This document shows, piece after piece, positions 30,572-38,285 of a stretch of 64,000 bases of DNA. The notes beneath the pieces were generated by a model. The model had not been told where the DNA came from. It saw only the letters and a list, made by a program, of their open reading frames with translations, and ran no database searches. Location: NCBI GenBank assembly GCA_035280425.1, contig DATEFW010000028.1, positions 1 to 64,000 on the forward strand, given 5' to 3'. The position numbers and the translations under genes are program-made. This DNA comes from QHXW01 sp035280425. Its GTDB lineage: Bacteria; Acidobacteriota; Terriglobia; Bryobacterales; Bryobacteraceae. Position 1 is the stretch's first letter; every line of letters begins with the position of its first letter.

Positions 30572-31873
30572 CTAGAGGATCGAAAACAGCGGGCGGGCCG
30601 CGGCGGCTTCGCATAAACCCCCGTCGCCGGCACCGCCGATTTCGATTTCGATCAATTGATTCGCGGGGCGCAGAGCGCTGAGTTGCACCTTGAGGTAGTT
30701 GTCCGTCAGCGCTGCATAAGGTTCCTCGAGTGTGACAGCCGAAAGTTTTCTTCCAATCATCGTGCGGCGGAAAGCGAGATTCTTAGCGGCGGCGAGCTCA
30801 CGCAGAATGCGGTTGCGCGCTTTGCGCACTGGCATCGGCACCTGGACGGGCATTGCCGCGGCAGGCGTTCCCGGGCGTTCCGAGTAAGTGAAGACGTGCA
30901 GATAAGTGAACGGCAGCGATTCGATGAACGCGCGGCTCTGTTCGAATTCGGCGTCGGTTTCGCCGGGAAAACCCACCATCACATCGGCGCCGATGGCGGC
31001 ATCGGGCATCAGGCGGCGGGCTTTGAGGACGCGGCCGGCATAATGCCGCGGCCGGTACTTGCGATGCATGCGCCGGAGGATGCGGTCGGAACCTGATTGC
31101 AGCGGCGCGTGGACGTGTTTCGCGATGCGCGGAGACGCAGCCATCAGGCCGAGCAGGTCATCGGAGAAATCCATCGGCTCGACCGAGCTCAATCGCAGGC
31201 GCTCGATTGCGGTCTCTTCGAGCAGGCGGCGAATGAGGTCCGCGAGGCGCATGGTGCTGCCCGGTTCCCTGCCCCAGCGGCCCAGATTGATGCCGCTCAA
31301 TACGACTTCGCGATAGCGCGCGGCCAGTTGGCGAACCTGCTCGACGACGAGATCGGGCGATGAGCTGCGGGAGCGGCCACGCACGAATGGAATGATGCAG
31401 AACGAGCAGCGATTATTGCAGCCATCCTGAATTTTCAGGTTGGGACGAGTGCGGTCGTGAGCAGCGTCCATGACCGGAGCGGTCAGGAAATCCGGGCGCG
31501 CGAAGATATCGCCGACCAGAATCTGCCCATGGTACGGAGCGCCCGCCAGCAGGGCGGCGATCTCGGTCTTGTGCGAATTGCCCACCACCCATTCGACGCC
31601 GGGCAGCACGGCCAGTTCTTCAGGAGCGCGCTGCGCATAACAGCCGGTGACGAGAATGCGGCTGGCGGGATTTTCGCGGTGCACGCGCCGGACGGCCTGG
31701 CGGACATCTTCATCGGCCGAAGAAGTAACGGTGCAGGTGTTGAGGATGACGAAATCGGCCTGGCGCCGGTCTTCCGTGCCCTCTAGCCCCCGCGCGGTAA
31801 GCTGCGCTTCGAGCGCGGCGCCATCGGCCTGGGTTGCACGGCAACCAAAATTCTGCACGAAGAAGCTGGGCAT
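30572..31873 (-). CDS. mtaB: tRNA t6A37 methylthiotransferase MtaB
   Basis: 433 residues. The UPF0004 domain has cysteines in FGCRAT, NTCTVTS and TGCYAQ; the radical SAM core has DGCNNRCSFCIIPFVRGRSRS; a TRAM domain closes the protein. The arrangement and the YqeV-like motifs favour MtaB (converting t6A37 to ms2t6A37) over MiaB. The ATG overlaps the stop of the TPR gene by one base (TGATG), so it is coupled within the queG operon. Confidence 0.93.
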   Translation of the reverse strand: MPSFFVQNFGCRATQADGAALEAQLTARGLEGTEDRRQADFVILNTCTVTSSADEDVRQAVRRVHRENPASRILVTGCYAQRAPEELAVLPGVEWVVGNSHKTEIAALLAGAPYHGQILVGDIFARPDFLTAPVMDAAHDRTRPNLKIQDGCNNRCSFCIIPFVRGRSRSSSPDLVVEQVRQLAARYREVVLSGINLGRWGREPGSTMRLADLIRRLLEETAIERLRLSSVEPMDFSDDLLGLMAASPRIAKHVHAPLQSGSDRILRRMHRKYRPRHYAGRVLKARRLMPDAAIGADVMVGFPGETDAEFEQSRAFIESLPFTYLHVFTYSERPGTPAAAMPVQVPMPVRKARNRILRELAAAKNLAFRRTMIGRKLSAVTLEEPYAALTDNYLKVQLSALRPANQLIEIEIGGAGDGGLCEAAAARPLFSIL

Positions 31874-33087
31874 CAGGACGATTTCTCGCGGCGGTAAGGC
31901 GACGACATGTAGCCGCGCGATTCTTTGGCTGCTTCGGCCTGCGGCGCGAAGGCGATGGCGTGTTTGTAGGCTTCGATGGCTTGGGTGCGGCGATTGGTCA
32001 AATCATAAATCTGGCCGATGCGCATCCAGGCGAGCACACCGGTATTGAGGTCCAGGTCATCGCCCGACGCGGTAACTTTCTTCATATTTTCGAGCGCGCG
32101 ATCGAGATCGTTATACCAGAACTCGATATTGCCAAGCTGGAAATAAATCTTGTCCCAGGGAACGCCGGCATAGCCCGGAAGGCCGCTCTGCTTCATTTTG
32201 ACGACCTTATCGACGGCGGCGATCGCCCTGTCTTTATTGCCCAGGTCACTGTACATCTGCGCCTCTTCGAAAAGCAGCAGGTGATTGCGCGGAAAGCGGC
32301 GCAGCAGGTCTTCGAGCAGCGGAATCGCCTTGGTGGGCTGGTGGTCGCGGCGGTAGAGCGCGCAGAGCAGCACCTGGGCGTCGACACGGTTTATGTTGCC
32401 GTGCTGCGCGACTTCTTCGAGGGTGTGGATGCCGCGTTCCTTATCGCCGTGAAATCCGACCAGGAACCCGAGCATGCGCCAGCCCCACGGCAGGCTGCCG
32501 ACGACGTAATCATGCACGCCCTGAATGAGCCGGGCATCGTAATTCTTCGGGTCGAGCTCGGTTACGCGGTTGGAGTCCTTGCGCGCCTGGGTGGCGTCAT
32601 GCAGAGCGTCGCGCCAGGCCTTCTGGACCAAAAAATTGTAGTTACCGCGCAGTCCATAGGCGACGGCCCGCGCATAGAGAGCATCCGTATCATTCGGGTT
32701 TTTAGCGAGGCGCGCGTCGGCCAGACCGAGCGCCTGGTTAATCTCGTCTGTAAATTCCTTCTGGATTTCGGGGCTCACGTTCAGTTTTTTGCGCCGCAGA
32801 AAAGGATTGTTGCCTGACACCAGTTCACTTTCGAGCGCGCCGTTGCGGTACATCTCGCGATAGAGCAATGTCTGCGCGAGGTGATTGTGCGGGCCGATGG
32901 CCTGCGGATTTTGCTTTGCCGCCTGCTCGAAATCCGCCAGAGCCTGATCGTATTCCAGATTATAAAAATGATTAAAGCCGCTGGCGGATGGATTTTGCTG
33001 GGCAATGGCGGGCAGAGCGGCAAGCATTGCCGGGAGGCACAGGCTCAGGATGACGCTCCGGTTTCGTATTCGGCGGACAACAACCAC
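31873..33087 (-). CDS. Secreted tetratricopeptide repeat protein
   Basis: 404 residues from a GTG that shares a base with the queG stop (TAGTG). A signal peptide ends near PAIAQQ. TPR units follow, such as YNLEYDQALADFEQAAKQNP, DALYARAVAYGLRGNY and AWMRIGQIYDLTNRRTQAIEAYKHAIAF. It should be a periplasmic scaffold for protein contacts. Coupling on both sides to tRNA-modification enzymes is curious because the TPR protein is exported while they are cytosolic. Confidence 0.85.
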   Translation of the reverse strand: MVVVRRIRNRSVILSLCLPAMLAALPAIAQQNPSASGFNHFYNLEYDQALADFEQAAKQNPQAIGPHNHLAQTLLYREMYRNGALESELVSGNNPFLRRKKLNVSPEIQKEFTDEINQALGLADARLAKNPNDTDALYARAVAYGLRGNYNFLVQKAWRDALHDATQARKDSNRVTELDPKNYDARLIQGVHDYVVGSLPWGWRMLGFLVGFHGDKERGIHTLEEVAQHGNINRVDAQVLLCALYRRDHQPTKAIPLLEDLLRRFPRNHLLLFEEAQMYSDLGNKDRAIAAVDKVVKMKQSGLPGYAGVPWDKIYFQLGNIEFWYNDLDRALENMKKVTASGDDLDLNTGVLAWMRIGQIYDLTNRRTQAIEAYKHAIAFAPQAEAAKESRGYMSSPYRREKSS

Positions 33088-34136
33088 TACTTTGATTCTA
33101 ACTGCCCAAGCGCCCAGCGCGCGTGCTCGGCTACCAGCGGATCCGGCGATTGCGCCATCTTTTCGAGCGGCTCACGGAACCGTTCAGAGCGCTGATTCCC
33201 CATGGCGACGGCGACATTGCGCAAAAAACCCGTATAGCGAGCGCGCTTTACCGGGCTCGCACGAAAGATCTCCGCGAACTCCTGCTCGGATATTCCGGCG
33301 AGCCTTTCCAGATCGGGCGCAAAGTGCTCGGGAGCAAACGCCGCCTCGCTGGTGATGGGTGCCCGCTGGTTCCACGGGCAAACGTCCTGGCAGATATCGC
33401 AGCCGAACACGTGGTTGCCCATTTGTTCGCGTGTCTCGGCGGGAATCGAGCCGCGCAGTTCGATGGTGAAGTAGGCTATGCAGAGCCGCGAATCGATAGC
33501 CCACTCCGGGCCTTGGGGAAGCCAGGTCGGCACGATCGCGCTGGTCGGGCAGGCGTCGATACAGCGCATGCACGTGCCGCAGCGGTCGGGCGGAGGCACG
33601 CCGGGCTCGAGCGGCAGCGAGACCAGCAGCTCGCCCAGGAAAAACCACGATCCCATTCCTTCGTGAATCAGGCACGTATTTTTGCCGATCCATCCGAGTC
33701 CCGCGCGCCTGGCGTAAGCGCGCTCGAGCAAGGGCGCCGTGTCGACGCAAATCTTCCATTCGAAATCTTCGCCGGCGTGTTCCCGTAATTTCGCGGCCAT
33801 GCGCTCCAGGCCGCAGCGCAGCACGTCGTGGTAGTCTTCGCCCCAGGCATAACGTGAAATCCAGGCGAGGTCATCGGGCGGCAGGCGGTTGGAATAAGGT
33901 TCCGGGCCGTTGTAGAGCTTGCCGACGCAGATAATAGAGCGGGCCGAGGGCAGCAGGTTGCGCGGGTCGTCACGCACATCCGCGCGACGGTCCGTGAGGT
34001 ACCGCATTTCGCCCGCATAACCGCGCTCGACCCACTCGTGATAATAGCCCGCCTCTTCGAGCGGCACGGCCGGAGCGACTCCGGCCAGCTCGAAGCCGCA
34101 TTTGCGCGCGATTTGCCGGACCAGGTCCGTGGTCAT
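33087..34136 (-). CDS. queG: Epoxyqueuosine reductase QueG
   Basis: 349 residues from the ATG at 34136. Signatures: IARKCGFELAGVAP at the start, WISRYAWGEDYH, catalytic Asp in CVDTAPLLERAYARRAGLGW, two 4Fe-4S motifs (CGTCMRCIDACPTSAI and CDICQDVCPWN) and a short HEAT-like C-terminus. It uses cobalamin to reduce epoxyqueuosine to queuosine in tRNA anticodons. A perfect TATAAT (34151-34146) lies 9 nt before the ATG and no Shine-Dalgarno is seen. Confidence 0.95.
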   Translation of the reverse strand: MTTDLVRQIARKCGFELAGVAPAVPLEEAGYYHEWVERGYAGEMRYLTDRRADVRDDPRNLLPSARSIICVGKLYNGPEPYSNRLPPDDLAWISRYAWGEDYHDVLRCGLERMAAKLREHAGEDFEWKICVDTAPLLERAYARRAGLGWIGKNTCLIHEGMGSWFFLGELLVSLPLEPGVPPPDRCGTCMRCIDACPTSAIVPTWLPQGPEWAIDSRLCIAYFTIELRGSIPAETREQMGNHVFGCDICQDVCPWNQRAPITSEAAFAPEHFAPDLERLAGISEQEFAEIFRASPVKRARYTGFLRNVAVAMGNQRSERFREPLEKMAQSPDPLVAEHARWALGQLESK

Positions 34137-34145
34137 GCCGCTGAT

Positions 34146-34151
34146 ATTATA
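34146..34151 (-). promoter_or_regulatory. -10 box of the queG operon
   Basis: Perfect TATAAT on the minus strand, 9 nt before the queG ATG, so the transcript would be nearly leaderless. Confidence 0.5.
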
Positions 34152-34222
34152 GACGCGCCAAACGGGCGGGAGCGGCTCAAGTGTCCAGCCGGTTTCGCGG
34201 TGAGTTTTGTAAGGTTCAAGGC

Positions 34223-34228
34223 TACAAT
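34223..34228 (+). promoter_or_regulatory. -10 box of the S55 peptidase gene
   Basis: TACAAT followed by 6 nt and the GTG at 34235; no Shine-Dalgarno. It faces away from the queG promoter. Confidence 0.45.
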
Positions 34229-34234
34229 AGGATT

Positions 34235-35986
34235 GTGCATCGCATGGCAGTACCCGCGGCGCTCGCGCTAGCCGCGGCCCTATCCGCCGAGAACAGCTTT
34301 TTCCCTTTGAAGGATCTGAAACCCGGAATGCACGGCATCGGTAAAACGGTGTTCTCGGGCGAGCGCATCGAAGATTTTCAAGTGGAGATTCTCGGTGTGC
34401 TGGAGAACGTGGGCCCGAAACAGTCGTTGATTCTGGCGCGGCTTTCCGGAGGGCCGCTCGCGTCGACGGGCGTGCTGCAGGGAATGAGCGGCAGCCCGGT
34501 ATATATCGACGGCAAGCTGCTGGGCGCGGTTGCATCGGCGTTTCCATTCGCCAAAGAGCCGATCGCAGGTATACGGCCTATCCAGGAAATGCTGCGCGCC
34601 GCGGAGGCCGGCCGTGAACCGGTTCGGAAAGCTTCGATTTCGCTTCGAGATTCGGATCTCACAAGGGCGCTGTCGAAACCCGAGGACACGCTGGCCGGAG
34701 ACATGCGGATGGTGGATATCGCCACACCGGTTTCGTTCGGCGGGTTCACGCGCGGCACGATCGAGCGGTTTGCGTCTCAACTGCGGGCGCTTGGACTTGA
34801 ACCAAGGCAGGGTGTCTCATCCGGCGGCCGGCTGGACCCACATCTGGGCGATCGTGCGACGCTGCGGCCAGGCTCAATGATCAGCGTCGAGCTCATGACG
34901 GGCGATTTGAGCATCGGGGCAGACGGCACGGTGACCTATATTGATGGCAATCAGGTCTATGCGTTCGGGCACCGCTTTCTCTCGCTCGGGCCAACGGAAC
35001 TGCCGTTCGCGCGTTCTGAAGTGATGACGCTGCTGCCCAATCTCGCCAGCTCGTTCAAGATTTCGTCGCCAACCCAATGGATGGGGACGATCTCCCAGGA
35101 CCGCAACACGGCCATTACAGGCGAACTCGGCAGGCGCGCGCGGCTGGCGCCGGTGGGGATCTCGGTAGCGCGAGCGGGCCATGTCATTGAGTCCTACCGG
35201 ATGCACATGGCCAACGACCGGTTTCTCGCGCCGTTTCTGACGCAGATCGCGGTATATTCGGCGATCGATTCGACGGAACGCGCCATCGGCGCCGCAAGCT
35301 ATGCGGTGCGCGGAGAAATTGAGTTTCAGGGCAATGCGCCGCCCATCAAGTTGAATAACATGTATGCCGGGGACGCCAATACCGCTATGCAGGTGTCGCT
35401 CTCGGCGGCGATCCCTTTGGCATACGTGCTGCAAAGCGGGTTTTCGCCGCTTGAGATCAAGCAGGTTTCGCTGAACATCGAATCTTTCGATGAAAAGAAA
35501 CAGTTGCAGATCGACCAGGTGACGGCGTCACCGCACGAGGTGCGGCCGGGTGAAAAGGTGCAGTTGACGGCGGTGCTGTTGGGCGAAAACGGTGCGGAAG
35601 TCACGCGCCGCGTGGATTACGCCGTGCCCATAGGTGCAACGCCGGGGCCGCTGTACTTCACCGTGGCCGACGGCAACATGACAAACTTATCGGAATTCCG
35701 GCAGATCATCGGATCGACGCCGCACTCGGCCGAACAACTGGTGGCCAGCGTGAACAAGCTGCGGACCAACACCAAGGCATACGTACGCGTGTGGCGAATG
35801 GAGCCGAATTTCCAGCTCGAAGGCGACGAATTTCCCGACCCGCCTCCATCGCTCGCGCTCATCTTGGGGTCGACCCAAACCACCGCTTTACAGACGCGCA
35901 ATTCCAAGGAAGCGGAACTGGAGATCAGCGCCGGCGACGCGGTGATCAGCGGAGTCAAAACCGTTCAGGTGGAAGTGAAGGAATGA
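34235..35986 (+). CDS. SpoIVB-type (S55) serine peptidase domain protein
   Basis: 583 residues from the GTG at 34235 (an ATG at 34244 is also possible). After a short signal peptide the S55 domain starts: LKPGMHGIGKTVFSG, then GPLASTGVLQGMSGSPVYIDGKLLGAV with the nucleophile Ser in GMSGSP. IDGNQVYAFGHRFLSLGPTELPFA is also typical. SpoIVB cuts sigma-K pathway components in Bacillus, but this organism is not a known spore former, so the family here must have another exported role. About 250 residues of beta-rich sequence follow. Coupled to the propeller gene by ATGA. Confidence 0.85.
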   Translation: MHRMAVPAALALAAALSAENSFFPLKDLKPGMHGIGKTVFSGERIEDFQVEILGVLENVGPKQSLILARLSGGPLASTGVLQGMSGSPVYIDGKLLGAVASAFPFAKEPIAGIRPIQEMLRAAEAGREPVRKASISLRDSDLTRALSKPEDTLAGDMRMVDIATPVSFGGFTRGTIERFASQLRALGLEPRQGVSSGGRLDPHLGDRATLRPGSMISVELMTGDLSIGADGTVTYIDGNQVYAFGHRFLSLGPTELPFARSEVMTLLPNLASSFKISSPTQWMGTISQDRNTAITGELGRRARLAPVGISVARAGHVIESYRMHMANDRFLAPFLTQIAVYSAIDSTERAIGAASYAVRGEIEFQGNAPPIKLNNMYAGDANTAMQVSLSAAIPLAYVLQSGFSPLEIKQVSLNIESFDEKKQLQIDQVTASPHEVRPGEKVQLTAVLLGENGAEVTRRVDYAVPIGATPGPLYFTVADGNMTNLSEFRQIIGSTPHSAEQLVASVNKLRTNTKAYVRVWRMEPNFQLEGDEFPDPPPSLALILGSTQTTALQTRNSKEAELEISAGDAVISGVKTVQVEVKE

Positions 35987-38280
35987 GGCCGGGATTGGGA
36001 AGAGGGAAGATCCGGGGACTGGCACAAGGATGTGTCCTGCTGTTGTTCACGCTTTTGGTGCTGTTCGTTCCCAGCGCCGGAGCCTCCACCACGACAGCCT
36101 GGGAAATGAATTCGTACCAGGATTTCATCCATGGCCGCTTCCAGGGCATTTCGCTAGGCCGGGATGGGCGGTTAATGCTGGCGCCCAAGGTCGACACCAT
36201 CTTTTCCTCCGATCAGCCGGTGGTGTGGAGTGTGGCGGAAGCGCCGGATGGGTCGCTTTATGCGGGTACAGGGCATCGCGGGCGCCTTTTTCAGATCGAT
36301 AAAACGGGAAAGTCCGCGCTTGTCTGGACGGCGGAACAGCCGGAGATTTTTGCAGTTGCGGTAGACGCGAAAGGCGCGGTGTATGCGGCTACGTCGCCGG
36401 ACGGCAAGGTTTATCGCATCGATCACGGGAAGGCATCGGAATTCTTTGCGCCGCAAGCGAAATATATCTGGTCGCTGGCGTTCGCACCGGACGGCGCCCT
36501 CTATATCGGCACAGGCGACCAGGGCAAAATCTTTCGCGTTGCGTCCGCGGGCAAGGGTGAGGTGTATTATGCGACCGGCCAGGCCCACGTAACCGACCTG
36601 GCTCTCGACCGGGAGGGCCGGCTGCTGGCCGGCACGGAACCCAACGGCATTCTGTACCGGGTCTTGGCCAGAGACAAAGCCTTCGTGCTGTATGACGCCA
36701 GCCTACCGGAAATTCGCGCGATCTCCACGGCGGCGGATGGATCCATTTACGCAGTGGCGATGGGCGGATCGTTAGCCAAACGGCTGCAACCGGCTCCGCA
36801 GCCCGGGCAATCTGGGGCCGGCGGCCCGGTGGTGGCGACCGTCGGAACTTCGATCAGCGTGACCGCGGAGAGCGCGCAATCGGGGCCGGAGATCAAGCCG
36901 CAAGCCGAGCAGGCAAAACCGGCTGCGCCGGTTCCAGCGCCCCCGGTCACGACGTCTTTTGCTCCGTCCATTGACATTTCGGGTGTGGAGAAATCGGCGG
37001 TTTACCGGATCAATCCCGATAATACAGTCGAAACGCTGTGGAGTTCGAAAGAGGAGAACGTCTACGATCTGCTTCCGTGGAAGGGCCAGCTTCTATTCGC
37101 AACCGATGCCAACGGGCGTGTCTACCGGCTGTCGCCGGATCGCAAGCTGACTCTGGTTGTCGAGACCAATGAGTCGGAAGCCACGCGACTGATCCCGCAG
37201 GGCGGAACCGTTCTGGCGGCCACGGGCAACATGGGCCGCATTTACCGGCTGGAGGATGCGTTGAATGGCTCGGGCGTTTACGAATCGCCGGTGCACGATG
37301 CGAGCACGGTGGCGCAGTGGGGACGGATCGCGTGGCGCTTGACGGACGATAGCGCAGGATCGATCGTGCTGCGCACGCGGAGCGGAAACTCGATGCGGCC
37401 GGACAGGACGTGGAGCGACTGGTCGGCGCCGCTATCTGATGCCAATGGCGCGAAGATCCCGAGCCCGAACGCGCGTTACATCCAGTGGAAAGCGGAGTTC
37501 AGCGGACGGCAGGGCAAAACGCCGGTTCTTGAAGGCGTCAGTGTCGCTTACTTGCCGCAGAACACGGCGCCGATGCTCAAGAGCATCGCGGTGGTCACGC
37601 AAGTGGCGGCAGCCGGAGCGTCAAAAGCGGCGCAGCCGTCCTCCAGTTCGCCGGTCTATAGCATCACCGTCACCGACACGGGCGACACTGCTCCTGCGAT
37701 GTCGACGGGCACGCCGACACAAACGCCGTCGCGCGCGGCGCTGCAGCAGATCAACATCAGCTGGCAGGCGGAAGACCCGGACGGCGATCGCCTGGTGTAT
37801 TCGCTGTGGTTCCGCGGTGAAGGCGAGCGGGAATGGAAGCTGCTCAAAGCCAACATGCACGAGAACAGCTTCTTACTGGATGGGGACGCTCTCGCTGATG
37901 GCCGCTATTTCTTCCGCGTGATCGCGTCCGATCGCGAGGTGAACCCGCCGCCCGCGGCGCGGGAGACCGAGCTTGTGAGTTCACCGGTGCTGATCGATAA
38001 CACGCCCCCCGTAGTGACCGCCGGCCAGCCGCGCAAGACGGCTCACGGCGTTGAAGTGGATTTCGAGGCCGTAGATTCGGCCTCCCCGCTGCGGCATTGC
38101 GAATATTCGATCGACGCCGGAACCTGGACGCCACTTGAAGCGGTGGACGGCGTGATCGACTCACTGCGCGAGAAATTCATCGTCCGGCTGGGCAATCTCG
38201 CTCCCGGCGAGCACGTCCTTGTCGTCCGAGCCGTCGACAGCGCAAATAATGCCGGCCTGGCGAAAGTTGTGCTCCGGTAA
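35983..38280 (+). CDS. Large secreted beta-propeller protein
   Basis: 765 residues from the ATG at 35983. A signal peptide (about residues 15-38) precedes propeller blades: AEAPDGSLYAGTGHRGRLFQ, VDAKGAVYAATSPDGKVYR, FAPDGALYIGTGDQGKIFR and FATDANGRVYRLSPDRKL. A Pro/Ala-rich linker lies near residues 275-320. The C-terminal third is Ig/fibronectin-like, with ISWQAEDPDGDRLVYSLWF. Being coupled to the S55 peptidase, it is a natural candidate substrate or partner in the envelope. It ends 6 bp from the convergent secretin gene. Confidence 0.8.
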   Translation: MRPGLGRGKIRGLAQGCVLLLFTLLVLFVPSAGASTTTAWEMNSYQDFIHGRFQGISLGRDGRLMLAPKVDTIFSSDQPVVWSVAEAPDGSLYAGTGHRGRLFQIDKTGKSALVWTAEQPEIFAVAVDAKGAVYAATSPDGKVYRIDHGKASEFFAPQAKYIWSLAFAPDGALYIGTGDQGKIFRVASAGKGEVYYATGQAHVTDLALDREGRLLAGTEPNGILYRVLARDKAFVLYDASLPEIRAISTAADGSIYAVAMGGSLAKRLQPAPQPGQSGAGGPVVATVGTSISVTAESAQSGPEIKPQAEQAKPAAPVPAPPVTTSFAPSIDISGVEKSAVYRINPDNTVETLWSSKEENVYDLLPWKGQLLFATDANGRVYRLSPDRKLTLVVETNESEATRLIPQGGTVLAATGNMGRIYRLEDALNGSGVYESPVHDASTVAQWGRIAWRLTDDSAGSIVLRTRSGNSMRPDRTWSDWSAPLSDANGAKIPSPNARYIQWKAEFSGRQGKTPVLEGVSVAYLPQNTAPMLKSIAVVTQVAAAGASKAAQPSSSSPVYSITVTDTGDTAPAMSTGTPTQTPSRAALQQINISWQAEDPDGDRLVYSLWFRGEGEREWKLLKANMHENSFLLDGDALADGRYFFRVIASDREVNPPPAARETELVSSPVLIDNTPPVVTAGQPRKTAHGVEVDFEAVDSASPLRHCEYSIDAGTWTPLEAVDGVIDSLREKFIVRLGNLAPGEHVLVVRAVDSANNAGLAKVVLR

Positions 38281-38285
38281 CCGCG

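Noticed and set aside
33095..33100. TAGAAT before the TPR gene as another short-leader promoter
   Set aside because: It is formed by the last codons of queG, and the TAGTG overlap already explains expression by coupling.
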